In this document: positions 24,296 through 33,268 of the stretch, one piece after another
How positions within the stretch are numbered: the first letter of the stretch is position 1
How the letters are laid out: each line of letters starts with the position of its first letter
Origin: JBHGAV01 sp041946685
Lineage (GTDB): Bacteria > Acidobacteriota > Terriglobia > Bryobacterales > Bryobacteraceae
Direction: 5' to 3'
Assembly: GCA_041946685.1 (NCBI GenBank)
Contig: JBHGAV010000005.1
Coordinates: 1-64,000, forward strand
Length of the DNA: 64,000 nt
The notes under the pieces: generated by a model
Told to the model about the DNA's origin: nothing
Databases searched by the model: none
What the model saw: only the letters and a program-made list of their open reading frames with translations
Made by a program: the position numbers and the translations under genes

Positions 24296-24409
24296 GCGCC
24301 TACTATTCTAGCGGCAGTGGGCGACCGCCTTCCTGGTGGAATACGGCGGGTTGCGCGCTCCCGAGTCCCGGACGCGGCCGACCGTCCTGGCGTCGCAAGA
24401 CAGGCCTCC

Positions 24410-24886
24410 CTATCGGTATTCCATCGGGAGACTCGCCACGAGGGTCTGCCCATCGTGCAGGCCAGCGAATCCTGGGGTGATCAAACCATACCTATATCCC
24501 CGAACCGTGACAACTAACTGCGCTACCGGAACGCTCGCACTCTTCGGTCGGACTTCGACGCTCACGTTGCTAGGATCAAGTCCCAGCAACCCCGTGGCGT
24601 CACCTCCCGCGTAATGGGGATTGTTGAACAGCAGCACATTCTTGATGCGCGTCTGGTTCTCCGGCGTACTGGCATCGATCACGACGCCGTACCTTGCCGC
24701 GGCGCGAGCGTGCTGCATCAGCGTATGGTGGAAGAATGTCACGTAGCCAAAATCAAAAAGCGAGAACAAGAAGATCAGAAACAGCATCAACGTGAGGCTC
24801 GCCTCGATTATGGCAGCGCCGCGGCGGCCGTTGAGCCTTTCCCGCCTCCGTCTGGAGCCTACTTCACGGTTTGAATACACCGACAT
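24410..24886 (-). CDS. TadE-like pilus assembly protein
   Basis: A 158 aa protein with a basic N-terminus followed by the TadE/TadG signature helix (GAAIIEASLTLMLFLIFLFSLFDFG). Next comes FFHHTLMQHARAAARYGVV, the glycine- and alanine-rich segment that follows the helix in minor Tad pseudopilins. The C-terminal part is a soluble extracytoplasmic domain. It overlaps the upstream TadE-like gene by 23 nt. The start at 24886 is the only ATG; a shorter form is possible. It is part of an operon with two further Tad-type genes but no TadA ATPase or Flp pilin is in the window. Confidence 0.78.
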   Translation of the reverse strand: MSVYSNREVGSRRRRERLNGRRGAAIIEASLTLMLFLIFLFSLFDFGYVTFFHHTLMQHARAAARYGVVIDASTPENQTRIKNVLLFNNPHYAGGDATGLLGLDPSNVSVEVRPKSASVPVAQLVVTVRGYRYGLITPGFAGLHDGQTLVASLPMEYR

Positions 24887-25361
24887 ATGGAAATTCCGTT
24901 CGTGGTTTGCCCGTGAGTGAAATCCTGCCTAGGGTCCCGACAGAGAAGCCGTCGATGAAGACGGCCACCCGGGTTGGCAGCAACATGTTCTGGCCTGGCG
25001 GGCTGGAAAAACCGTTTGCGAAGAAACTGACCTGTACCTTCACGTTGGCCGCCGCTAGACCCGGAACCACAGGGGTTGTCCCGCCGGCAGGGTCGCCGTA
25101 AAGGACGACGTTCTGCACATCTCTCACGAACGCCGCGCTGGGGGTTGGCGTTCCAGAGTCGTACGTGCGTTGGGAGGCATATCTTGCCCCGGCCCGCACC
25201 GCCTGCTCCGCCTTGTCATAGAGGAAGTAGGCATAGCCGAATTGCCAGGTCCCCAGGAAGAGGGCTACAAGCAAGGGCGTCAACAGTGTGAACTCTACGA
25301 GCGCGCCGCCATCCCTCTCGCGGCGCGCTATGTCTCGCAAGTTCGCCATTGGATATTTCAC
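24864..25361 (-). CDS. TadE-like pilus assembly protein
   Basis: A 165 aa protein of the TadE/F type. The N-terminal helix is GGALVEFTLLTPLLVALFLG, followed by WQFGYAYFLYDKAEQAVRAG and the ARYASQRT stretch typical of TadE. Its C-terminal segment is a soluble extracytoplasmic domain ending in TGKPRTEFPYV. It starts within the stop of the TadG gene (4 nt overlap; an alternative ATG lies 12 nt later) and overlaps the next gene by 23 nt, so translation is coupled. Confidence 0.8.
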   Translation of the reverse strand: MKYPMANLRDIARRERDGGALVEFTLLTPLLVALFLGTWQFGYAYFLYDKAEQAVRAGARYASQRTYDSGTPTPSAAFVRDVQNVVLYGDPAGGTTPVVPGLAAANVKVQVSFFANGFSSPPGQNMLLPTRVAVFIDGFSVGTLGRISLTGKPRTEFPYVGVFKP

Positions 25362-26581
25362 TGGTATAACCTCACGAGAAACGCTTCACTGACGCCGCTG
25401 CCCCCACCGCCGCCGGCGGTGGCTGGCCCGATGTATTCGGCACAGCCCGGTTCATTTCCGCCGATCGTACGGTAATCATGCTCGCTGCCGTCGAGGAAGA
25501 ACCGCGCAAAACCCGTGACCGTATAATTGTTCGTGTTGCCACCATTGATCGGAACGATGACGACGCGTCGATTGTTGCCATATGGCTCTATGGGCGGATT
25601 CGCGGTTCTTCGCTGCAGGTAGCTGTTCTGCCACGGGTCGGATCCGACACCGTACTCCCTGCGGGCACTGTCAGTGTCTTGCGATACACGCTCACCGAGA
25701 GCGTCCATCTCCACGTTCTTGGTCCCGGGTGGGACGCCGTGAATGAAAGATAGCAGGGACGTGCCAACACTGATCGGTGCATAGTAGCCCGCATCCGAGA
25801 CGATAGCGTCCCGGATGGAAGACGCCGGATTCATCATGATGAAGCCTCGTGCTTCAGGCATATCAGCCGCCAGCACGAGCATCTCCCGGCATCTATCGCC
25901 GCTGCATGCTTTGTTTAGATCTTGGGGTTTCGTGGGATCGATCGCTCCGGATCCCCACCTCAGCGTGTAGTGCTCGCCGACCTGGAAGCCGAATGGGTCT
26001 CCGGGAGTTGCTACCGGACACATGCCGGTACCGCCAGGAATGTTGTGGCTGAAAGGCGAGAACGGGAAGAGCCCCTCCGTGTAGGAGGTCTCTTCGGTCC
26101 TGCCAGCGACCGCCCGGGCGTCGATCGTTGAGACGCTGCGTCCCACAAGCCAGGGAAGGAAATGCAACGGAACGCTGACCTGGGTCTCGACTTGGGCAAA
26201 TGTGTAATCTGTGGGAGGGTCCGGAAGCGCCGCGCTGTCGACAAATGTACCGTAAGGCGAGCTTCCAAAGGTCACCGTGACACTCGCAAAGGGGGATGTG
26301 CCGAAGAGCCATTGCTTGGGATTCGACGCCACAGCACTCAAGGCATTCATCACACCTGTACGGGTGCCGTTTAGCTTTAGAGCGGCAGCCAGCGCAGCCG
26401 AGTCGACCATCGACTGAGCTTCATTCTTGGCGGTGTACATCGTGCCCAAATCCACAGCCAGTCCGACCATGCCTAGAACAAAAGGCAGGCCGAGTGTAAA
26501 GGCGATGAGCACATACCCCCGAAGCCGTCTCTGCCGCGTGCCTGCCCGAACGCTGATCCGCCTTCCGGCGATCGAAATCAT
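25358..26581 (-). CDS. TadG-like protein
   Basis: A 407 aa envelope protein of the TadG class. A positively charged start is followed by GYVLIAFTLGLPFVLGMVGLAVDLGTMY and KNEAQSMVDSAALAAALKL, the conserved helix and AAALAAA block. The C-terminal 330 residues form a large extracytoplasmic domain, ending in a glycine-rich stretch AGGGGGSG. TadG proteins are minor pseudopilins that act in assembly or anchoring of Flp pili. First gene of the three; its leader is described separately. Confidence 0.78.
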   Translation of the reverse strand: MISIAGRRISVRAGTRQRRLRGYVLIAFTLGLPFVLGMVGLAVDLGTMYTAKNEAQSMVDSAALAAALKLNGTRTGVMNALSAVASNPKQWLFGTSPFASVTVTFGSSPYGTFVDSAALPDPPTDYTFAQVETQVSVPLHFLPWLVGRSVSTIDARAVAGRTEETSYTEGLFPFSPFSHNIPGGTGMCPVATPGDPFGFQVGEHYTLRWGSGAIDPTKPQDLNKACSGDRCREMLVLAADMPEARGFIMMNPASSIRDAIVSDAGYYAPISVGTSLLSFIHGVPPGTKNVEMDALGERVSQDTDSARREYGVGSDPWQNSYLQRRTANPPIEPYGNNRRVVIVPINGGNTNNYTVTGFARFFLDGSEHDYRTIGGNEPGCAEYIGPATAGGGGGSGVSEAFLVRLYQ

Positions 26582-26951
26582 GGGAAATCTCCCTGCCTTC
26601 TTAGTGCACCCGAGTCACTCATAGCCGGTCCCCGGCCCGACCGCCGCCGGCTGCTAACCAGCAAGACTGAGGCGAAACCTCCTGGAGGTCTATTGCTCTG
26701 GGCAGAACCGCATCTAGCAGCCAGCCGAGCACGCATTGATTGTGGCTGAGTAAACAGGAGATTTCGAGTATGACGACTGGGAATTGAGCATAGGACTGAA
26801 GGAAAGGGGTAATGGTACCTACTGCCGAGACACCGATTGTCAGTGCATGTCGCAGCCAACGCGGTGAACGCCGCGCAGGGGCCGGAGCGCAGAGATTGCG
26901 TCATCATCGATGGGGGATACACGCATTCCGCACCCGCACTAGGATAAGAGC
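26582..26951. other. 370 bp gene-free region with a hairpin-rich leader of the Tad operon
   Basis: No credible gene is present. On the minus strand, which leads into the TadG gene, two short hairpins stand out. One is GCTG-CTAAC-CAGC at 26650-26662, and the other is the nearly self-complementary ACCTCC-T-GGAGGT at 26677-26689. This could be a structured leader, and no known riboswitch was recognised: the GCAAA and CGCAAAGCC landmarks of the c-di-GMP-I class are missing. Nothing else could be assigned in the half that leads into the SDR gene. Confidence 0.35.
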
Positions 26952-27647
26952 ATGGATATGCCCTTGGAGCAGGTGGCTCTGATTACAGGTGTAACCGGAG
27001 GACTCGGAACGGCCGTGGCCAAAGCTTTTCTGGATGCCGGCGCCACGGTGGTAGGCGTGTCCCCCCGAATTGCTCCGGAGCCCGGCGGGGGCTCGCGTTT
27101 TCTGCCGCTCGCGGCCGACGTCTCCACTCCGGAAGGAGCGGCCCAGGCGGTACGGGGAGCGCTGGACCGCGCGGGGCGGGTCGATTCGCTGATTCACCTG
27201 GTGGGAGGATTCGCCGGGGGAGAACACGTCGCCGGGACGAGCGACGAGACCTGGCGCCGCATGCTGAGCCTGAACCTGGATACGGCCTTCTATATGGCCC
27301 GCGCCGTCCTTCCTCACATGCTGGAGGCCCGCCGCGGCCGCATTGTGGCCGTCGGATCGCGAACAGGGGTGGAACCCGCGCCGGGGTTGAGCGCCTACGG
27401 CGTGTCCAAGGCCGCCCTCATTGCGCTCGTGCGAACCATCGCGGCCGAGGTGCGGGACTCGGGGGTCACCGCCAACGTGATCCTCCCCAGCGTCATCGAT
27501 ACCCCGGCCAACCGCGCCGCCAGTCCCGGCGCGGACGCGTCGAAATGGGTGCAGCCGGAGTCCATAGCCGCGTTGCTGGTCTGGCTGGCCTCCGATGCGG
27601 CCGCCGACGTGAACGGCGCGGTCATCCCCATCTATGGACGAGCCTGA
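26952..27647 (+). CDS. Short-chain dehydrogenase/reductase
   Basis: A 231 aa classical SDR enzyme that transfers hydride to or from NAD(P). The cofactor motif TGVTGGLG is at residues 12-19, Ser136 and the YxxxK pair Tyr149-Lys153 (YGVSK) form the catalytic site, and NLDTAFYMARAVLPHML is the family helix. The substrate is unknown. It is preceded by the Tad leader region and followed by the beta-lactamase/NamZ fusion after 14 nt. Part of a small plus-strand unit; a role in sugar or peptidoglycan metabolism is a guess from neighbours only. Confidence 0.85.
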   Translation: MDMPLEQVALITGVTGGLGTAVAKAFLDAGATVVGVSPRIAPEPGGGSRFLPLAADVSTPEGAAQAVRGALDRAGRVDSLIHLVGGFAGGEHVAGTSDETWRRMLSLNLDTAFYMARAVLPHMLEARRGRIVAVGSRTGVEPAPGLSAYGVSKAALIALVRTIAAEVRDSGVTANVILPSVIDTPANRAASPGADASKWVQPESIAALLVWLASDAAADVNGAVIPIYGRA

Positions 27648-27661
27648 GTAGGATAGGACTG

Positions 27662-30007
27662 ATGGGGCACTCCCGACGGCTGATCGTTCTGCTGGCGGCC
27701 TCGGTGGCACTTTCCCTTCCCGCTCAAATCAGCTTCGACGGAGGGGCGGACCTCGATGCCGTGATTGAGGAGGCAGTCCGCAAGGACGAGATTCCGGGCG
27801 CAGTGCTGCTCGTGTCGCACCAGGGGCACACGGTCTACCGCAAGGCGTACGGTCTGCGCTCACTGGTTCCCTTCCGGGAACCGATGACCGTCGATACCAT
27901 CTTCGACATCGCCTCGCTGACCAAGGTGATCGCAACCACGCCGACGATCATGAGGCTGGTCGAGACCGGGAAGCTGCGCCTGAACGATCGCGTCACCCGG
28001 TACCTCGCCGAGTTCCAGGGGGGCGCGAGCGAGATCACCGTGCGCAATCTGCTCACGCACTTCTCCGGGCTGAGGGCCGACGTGGATCTGGAGCCCGCCT
28101 GGAGCGGCTACCAGACGGGGATTCAGAAGGCCCTCCTGGACAAGCCCGTGGCCGCGCCGGGAGAACGCTTCATTTACAGCGACATCAACTTCGTGCTGCT
28201 CGGGGAGATCGTGCGGCGCCTCAGCGGGAAGCCGCTCGACGAGTTCGCCGCCGAAGTGGTACTCCGTCCTCTGGGAATGAAGGACACGATGTTCCGCCCG
28301 CCGGACGGTCTGCGCCCCCGCATCGCGCCCACCGAACAACTGCCCGGCGCGGCGGAGCCTCTCCGTGGCGTGGTCCACGATCCGACCAGCCGCTACATGG
28401 GAGGAGTCGCGGGTCACGCGGGGCTTTTCAGCACGGCGGACGACCTGGCAATATTCGCCCGCATGATGCTGGCTCTGGGCAAGCATGGCAACCGGGTTGT
28501 TTTCAGCCCCCTGACTATCCGGCGGTTCACGGCTCCCCAGTCGCCTCCGGACCAGCCCATCCTTCGCGGCCTGGGATGGGACCTGGACTCCCCTTATTCG
28601 GGTCCCCGTGGGGAATTGTTTCCGGTGGGTTCGTACGGGCATACGGGTTTCACGGGCACCTCCATATGGATCGACCCCGCAAGCCAGACGGCGGTCATCC
28701 TGCTTGCCTCCGGCGTCCACCCTAAACCGAGAGCAGCATTGACATCGCTCCGCAGCCGCGTGGCGACCATTGTCGCCGCCGCACTTCACTTCGACACGCC
28801 CGCTGCCGACCTCGCCGGATACAGCGAGACCACGACGGGCGCCGGGGTGCGCCGGCAAGTCGCCAGGAACGGCCGGGTGATGACCGGCCTGGATGTGCTC
28901 GCCGAGCAAGGCTTCGCCCCGCTGGCCGGAAAGCGCGTGGGACTGATCACGAACCAGACCGGCGTGGACCGGAAGGGGCGCCGGAACATCGACCTCATGC
29001 TCGCGGCCGGCATCCGTGTGCGGGCGCTGCTTGTTCCCGAACACGGCATGGGAAATCAGGCGGAGGGCGAGAGTGTTCCCCATTCCAAGGACGAGGCGAC
29101 CGGCGTGCCCATCTGGAGCTTGTACCTGGGCGAGAGCCGCCGTCCGGGTCCGGAAATGCTGTCAGATTTGGACGCCCTGGTGTTCGATATTCAGGATGTC
29201 GGCGCGCGTTTCTATACCTACATTTCCACGATGGGCTACGCCATGGAGGAGGCCGCGCGGCGCGGCATTTCTTTCTATGTGCTCGACCGGCCCAACCCGA
29301 TCAACGGCGTCCGGGTGGAGGGCCCCATGCTGGACGCCGGCCTCCGGAGCTTTCTGGCATACTTCCCCATGCCTGTCAGGCATGGGATGACCGTCGGGGA
29401 ACTGGCGCGATTATTCAATGAAAGCAATGGAATCAAGGCGCAACTCCAGGTGGTGCCCATGCGCGGATGGCAGAGGGGCGACTGGTTTGATTCCACCGGG
29501 CTGCGCTGGATCAATCCTTCACCAAACATCCGGAGCCTTACTGCCGCGCTGCTCTACCCGGGAGTGGCGCTGCTGGAAGCGTCCCCGGACTACTCCGTCG
29601 GCCGGGGCACCGACGCGCCGTTCGAGCAGATCGGCGCGCCATGGATCGATGGAGCCGAATTGGCGGCATACCTTAACTCCCGGTTTGTGCCTGGGATCCG
29701 TTTCTACCCCACCCGGTTCCGCCCGGCCTCGGCCGCCTGTGCCGGGCTTGAGATTGAGGGTGTCCGCTTTGTTCTCACCGACAGGGAAGCCTTCAGCAGC
29801 CAGCGGCTGGGGCTGGAAATCGCCGGCGCATTAGTCCGGTTATATCCCGGCAAGATAAGATTGAGTGCGAACTTGCGCCTGATCGGCAGCCAGGCCGCGA
29901 TCGAGGCCCTGGAAAAAAGGCAGTCGCCGGCACAAATCGAGGAGAGTGAGCAGGACCGCCTTGCGGATTTCCTGCGTTTGAGGGAGAAAAGCCTGCTCTA
30001 CAAGTGA
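27662..30007 (+). CDS. Fusion: serine beta-lactamase-like hydrolase plus NamZ-type exo-N-acetylmuramidase
   Basis: A 781 aa exported protein with two parts. Residues 25-400 are a class C beta-lactamase-like/esterase domain with the SxxK motif Ser85-LT-Lys88, the Tyr-Ser-Asp triad (YSD at 172-174) and HTG at 327-329 in GSYGHTGFTG. Residues about 430-780 match DUF1343/NamZ, with LVPEHGMGNQAEGE, FDIQDVGARFYTYISTM and FYVLDRPNPINGVRVEGP. NamZ removes terminal MurNAc from peptidoglycan fragments. Both halves appear intact, implying a peptidoglycan recycling enzyme in the periplasm. Signal peptide at 1-22 (LLAASVALSLPAQ). The fusion may link peptide-stem processing to sugar removal; that link is inferred. 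Confidence 0.82.
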   Translation: MGHSRRLIVLLAASVALSLPAQISFDGGADLDAVIEEAVRKDEIPGAVLLVSHQGHTVYRKAYGLRSLVPFREPMTVDTIFDIASLTKVIATTPTIMRLVETGKLRLNDRVTRYLAEFQGGASEITVRNLLTHFSGLRADVDLEPAWSGYQTGIQKALLDKPVAAPGERFIYSDINFVLLGEIVRRLSGKPLDEFAAEVVLRPLGMKDTMFRPPDGLRPRIAPTEQLPGAAEPLRGVVHDPTSRYMGGVAGHAGLFSTADDLAIFARMMLALGKHGNRVVFSPLTIRRFTAPQSPPDQPILRGLGWDLDSPYSGPRGELFPVGSYGHTGFTGTSIWIDPASQTAVILLASGVHPKPRAALTSLRSRVATIVAAALHFDTPAADLAGYSETTTGAGVRRQVARNGRVMTGLDVLAEQGFAPLAGKRVGLITNQTGVDRKGRRNIDLMLAAGIRVRALLVPEHGMGNQAEGESVPHSKDEATGVPIWSLYLGESRRPGPEMLSDLDALVFDIQDVGARFYTYISTMGYAMEEAARRGISFYVLDRPNPINGVRVEGPMLDAGLRSFLAYFPMPVRHGMTVGELARLFNESNGIKAQLQVVPMRGWQRGDWFDSTGLRWINPSPNIRSLTAALLYPGVALLEASPDYSVGRGTDAPFEQIGAPWIDGAELAAYLNSRFVPGIRFYPTRFRPASAACAGLEIEGVRFVLTDREAFSSQRLGLEIAGALVRLYPGKIRLSANLRLIGSQAAIEALEKRQSPAQIEESEQDRLADFLRLREKSLLYK

Positions 30008-30029
30008 ACTCGCGGGCGGGAGAACAACG

Positions 30030-30227
30030 TCAGGCCGCAGCCGTCTTCGCCGGGCTATCGGCCTTTCTGGCCTGAACCCGTATCCTCTTCTTCGCCTCGG
30101 CCATCCACTTCGGGGGCCTTCCGCGCCGCCTCCCACGGCTCGCAGCCAGTCTTTCCAGGCTCAAGATGGCTTCTTCAATCTGTTCACGCTCTACGCGCAG
30201 TTCGGCGAGAATCCTCGATACGTCCAT
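30030..30227 (-). CDS. Small AT-hook-like protein
   Basis: A 65 aa charged protein. The first half is a helix (MDVSRILAELRVEREQIEEA), and the second half has the minor-groove motif GRRRGRPPKW, which resembles an AT-hook, and a basic tail. The same composition recurs in small proteins of Acidobacteria, as far as I recall, but no named family is claimed. The gene sits convergent with the hydrolase fusion and beside an APC permease on the same strand. A DNA-binding or nucleoid role is inferred from the motif. Confidence 0.6.
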   Translation of the reverse strand: MDVSRILAELRVEREQIEEAILSLERLAASRGRRRGRPPKWMAEAKKRIRVQARKADSPAKTAAA

Positions 30228-30259
30228 TCGTGGGCTCCCATGCGGCTTCGCTGATTATC

Positions 30260-31627
30260 CTAACACAAGGAGCGGGATTTCCAGCGCAAATAAAACGGCA
30301 CTCCCGAAAATATGAGTACTAGTCCCATGAAAGACTCTCGAGGGGAATGAATGAGAGTCGAAATCACCACGCAGCACGCCCCCAAAACAAACAGAACCGG
30401 GACAACAGGATACCCCAGGGTCCGGTAAGGCCGGTGCATTTCCGGCCGCTTCACGCGCAGAACAATGACCGCGGCGGCCGTCATGCCGTAAAGGATCCAA
30501 CTGGCAAAGATCACATACGTAAACAACTGCTCAAACCGGCCGCTGAAAACCAGCATTGAGGCCCACGCGCCGAGCAGCAGGATGGAGGCGCCCGGGGTTC
30601 TGTGAGAGGGATTCACTCGGGCAGCCACGCGAAAGAAGCGCCCTTCCCGGGCCATGGCGTAGGGAACCCGGGCCCCGGAAAGAATGGACCCGTTTAGGGC
30701 GGCGAAAATGGAGATCATGGCCGCCACGCTCACGACGCTGGCGCCCGCGGGGCCCCACAGCCGCCGCATCATGTCCGCGGCGACTCTGTCGCTCCCGGCA
30801 ACCGCACTGGCGGGCAAGACGAGGAAATAGGCCAGATTTACCGCCAAATAGATCCCTATGGCCGCCAGAGTTCCCCCGATGAGCGCCAGCGGCAGATTCC
30901 GCTGCGGTCGGGACACCTCGGATGCCGCCATGCTCAGGTTGTTCCAGCCGTCGTAGGCCCACAGGGCGGCTACCATGGCCGCGAAGAAGCCTGCCAGTCC
31001 CCCGGTTGCCTGCGCCGACGAGCGGAGGTTGGCAGCGCCCTGGTGCCATGCCCCAAGGCCCACCGCCACCAGCAGGAAGAGCAGGCCGATTTTGGCGGCC
31101 GTGGCGACTACCTGGACGCGCCCCCCGAGTTCGACTCCGAAGTAGTTCACCAGCGAGAGCCCCATGATGACGGCTGCGGCCAGTAGTTGTCCGGAACGGA
31201 TTTCCAGCGGTCCTCCCCCCGGTCCTATCGGCATTCGAAGCACATAGAGCACTTGATCGAGTCCGGGGTAGAAGTCCGCCAGGTAGTAGAAGAATGCCGT
31301 GGCCATGCTCGCGATCGAGCCGCTCTTGGCCACCCACATTTGTGTCCAGCCGTACAGGAAGCCACAGGCCGGCCCATAGGCCCGGCTGAGGTAGACATAC
31401 TCGCCGCCGGCTTCCGGCATGGCGGCGCCAAGCTCGGCGTAGCTGAGCGCGCCGAATAGCGAGAGCACCCCCCCCACGATCCAGACCGCGAACACCAGGC
31501 CGACCGTGCCGACGCTGGCAATCATCGTTTTGGGCACCAGGAAGATGCCGCTGCCGATGATCGTTCCCAAGACGATGGCGGCGGCGCTCACCGGTCCCAG
31601 CGCTCTTCGCAGCTCATTCGAGCCCAT
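30260..31627 (-). CDS. APC-superfamily amino acid permease
   Basis: A 455 aa inner-membrane transporter with about twelve helices. Family marks near the N-terminus are AAAIVLGTIIGSGIFLVPKT (the GxG loop of helix 1), LSYAELGAAMPEAGGEYVYLS and the central FFAAMVAALWAYDGWNNLSM. The last resembles the LAT/amino acid exchanger subgroup. The substrate is probably an amino acid or a polyamine. It overlaps the adjacent SSS gene by 14 nt and is co-transcribed with it. The small AT-hook-like gene lies downstream. Confidence 0.85.
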   Translation of the reverse strand: MGSNELRRALGPVSAAAIVLGTIIGSGIFLVPKTMIASVGTVGLVFAVWIVGGVLSLFGALSYAELGAAMPEAGGEYVYLSRAYGPACGFLYGWTQMWVAKSGSIASMATAFFYYLADFYPGLDQVLYVLRMPIGPGGGPLEIRSGQLLAAAVIMGLSLVNYFGVELGGRVQVVATAAKIGLLFLLVAVGLGAWHQGAANLRSSAQATGGLAGFFAAMVAALWAYDGWNNLSMAASEVSRPQRNLPLALIGGTLAAIGIYLAVNLAYFLVLPASAVAGSDRVAADMMRRLWGPAGASVVSVAAMISIFAALNGSILSGARVPYAMAREGRFFRVAARVNPSHRTPGASILLLGAWASMLVFSGRFEQLFTYVIFASWILYGMTAAAVIVLRVKRPEMHRPYRTLGYPVVPVLFVLGACCVVISTLIHSPRESFMGLVLIFSGVPFYLRWKSRSLC

Positions 31628-33131
31628 TCTTGCTTTCCCTCTGCACCTGCGAGGCCGCCAGGCCCGCCAGAAATGTCACCAGCGTGCCGATCAGAACATA
31701 CCAGGTCCAGGCGACCGACGTACGGAACTTCACGGCAGCCATGGCCGCCAGGCCCAAGATCATCCCGGCTATGGCGGCATTCTCCTTTACCCGCCGCGTC
31801 AGGACACCAAGCAGAAACACTCCCAACAAAGACCCATAGATAACCGAGGCGATGGACAGCCCCGCCTCCAACACCGAGCCCCAGTGACGCGCCGCGTAGC
31901 CGATCGCCAGAAGGACCAGGCCCCAAACCACCGTGGCTGCGCGAGCGGTCTTGAGGAAATGCGATTCACGGCGTGGCGCACCGACGGGCGAAAGGAGGGG
32001 CTTGTACAAGTCCATTACCGTGGTCGATGCCAGCGAATTCAAGGCCGCACTCAGATTGGACATCGCCGCCGCCAGGATGGCGGCTACAACAAGACCCGCC
32101 ACGCCGGGCGGCAGATAGCGCCACACGAAGGCCGGGTAGAGGCGGTCCGAGGGTTGTGGAGCCGGCAGCCCGGTCTGGACGTAGAAGGCGTACAAAGCCA
32201 GGCCGATCAACAGAAACAGGCTGAACTGAACGAAGATCACGACCCAGCTTCCCAGCAGAGCGGCACGGCCTTCCCGCTGGCTGCGTGCGGCGAGCAGCCG
32301 TTGCACCAGCAGTTGCTCGGTGCCGTGACTAGCCGTGGTGAGGAAGCAACCGCCGACGAGGCCCGCCCAGAACGAGTATGTCCGGGAGAAGAACTCCGAC
32401 GTCAACTCAAAACGGAAGTCGAATACCTGTGATTTTCCGGTCGCGTCCGCCAATGTCCACACGGCGTCCCATCCACCGGAGACGTGCTGGAGAATCACAC
32501 CGAAGCTCACCAAGGCGCCGGCGACGTAGAGAAACATCTGGACCACGTCCGTCCAGATCACGGCGGTCATGCCGCCTTCGAACGTGTAGAACAGGGTGAG
32601 ACAGACGATGACGACGATGGAGGCAAGCTCGCCCGTTCCCAGCACGATCGAGACGACGATGGAGATCGCGAAGACCCGCACCCCTTCGGCGAGGGCGCGC
32701 AGGACCAGGAAGGTCGCAGCGGTCAGTCTCCGGGCGCGGCCGCCAAAACGGCGTCCGATCAACTCGTAGGCCGTGTAGAGCTCGCCGCGGAAATAGTGCG
32801 GAAGAAAGAGCGCCGCGATTACCAGCCTCGCCAGCAGATAGCCGAGCACCACCTGGAGGAAACCCAGGTTGCCGGCGAAGGAGAGCGCGGGAGTTCCAAT
32901 GATGGTCAGAGTGCTGGTCTCGGCCGAAACGATGGAAAGCCCGATCGCCCACCAGGGAGCGCGCCGGCCGCCGAGGAAGTAGTCCTTCAACGTCCGCTGA
33001 GTGCGGCGGAAATGCGCGCCATACCAGGTGATTCCGGCCAGGTATACGGCGATGACGGCGAGATCAACGTAACGCACGAGAAACGGGGATTCTAGCACAG
33101 GCGCCCGGGGGCCCCACAGAGCCTGGAACAT
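31614..33131 (-). CDS. Sodium:solute symporter (SSS family)
   Basis: A 505 aa secondary transporter with about thirteen helices. Signature segments are YFLGGRRAPWWAIGLSIVSAETS in the first cytoplasmic loop (the SSS motif of residues near 55) and GRRFGGRARRLTAATF. Na+ would drive uptake of a sugar, amino acid or carboxylate, and the substrate is unclear. The first residues after ATG 33131 are GC-rich and atypical, so a GTG just before VRYVDLAVIAVY may be the true start. It shares an operon with the APC permease, making a dual-uptake unit. Confidence 0.85.
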   Translation of the reverse strand: MFQALWGPRAPVLESPFLVRYVDLAVIAVYLAGITWYGAHFRRTQRTLKDYFLGGRRAPWWAIGLSIVSAETSTLTIIGTPALSFAGNLGFLQVVLGYLLARLVIAALFLPHYFRGELYTAYELIGRRFGGRARRLTAATFLVLRALAEGVRVFAISIVVSIVLGTGELASIVVIVCLTLFYTFEGGMTAVIWTDVVQMFLYVAGALVSFGVILQHVSGGWDAVWTLADATGKSQVFDFRFELTSEFFSRTYSFWAGLVGGCFLTTASHGTEQLLVQRLLAARSQREGRAALLGSWVVIFVQFSLFLLIGLALYAFYVQTGLPAPQPSDRLYPAFVWRYLPPGVAGLVVAAILAAAMSNLSAALNSLASTTVMDLYKPLLSPVGAPRRESHFLKTARAATVVWGLVLLAIGYAARHWGSVLEAGLSIASVIYGSLLGVFLLGVLTRRVKENAAIAGMILGLAAMAAVKFRTSVAWTWYVLIGTLVTFLAGLAASQVQRESKNGLE

Positions 33132-33157
33132 TTCTTCCCTGTATGGCGTCCAACGGG

Positions 33158-33186
33158 TTGCAGGGAGAGCAGCGATTGGGTATACT
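33158..33186 (+). promoter_or_regulatory. Putative promoter of the TPR gene
   Basis: TTGCAG (33158-33163), a 17 bp spacer and TATACT (33181-33186) lie about 82 nt upstream of the GTG start at 33269. The spacing and both hexamers are good sigma-70 matches. Predicted only. Confidence 0.5.
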
Positions 33187-33268
33187 CCGCTCTTGCGGGT
33201 CGGGCAGCCTTGCCGTTATGGGAGGGGCCGGACGGAGTTGTGATTAGATCCGAGATCAGGAGGCCACT

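Noticed and set aside
26582..26951. c-di-GMP-I (GEMM) riboswitch upstream of the Tad operon
   Set aside because: The conserved GCAAA and CGCAAAGCC elements are missing on the transcribed strand, so the class is not supported.
27860..29083. 407 aa open frame opposite the beta-lactamase/NamZ gene
   Set aside because: Antisense shadow of a gene with clear catalytic motifs.
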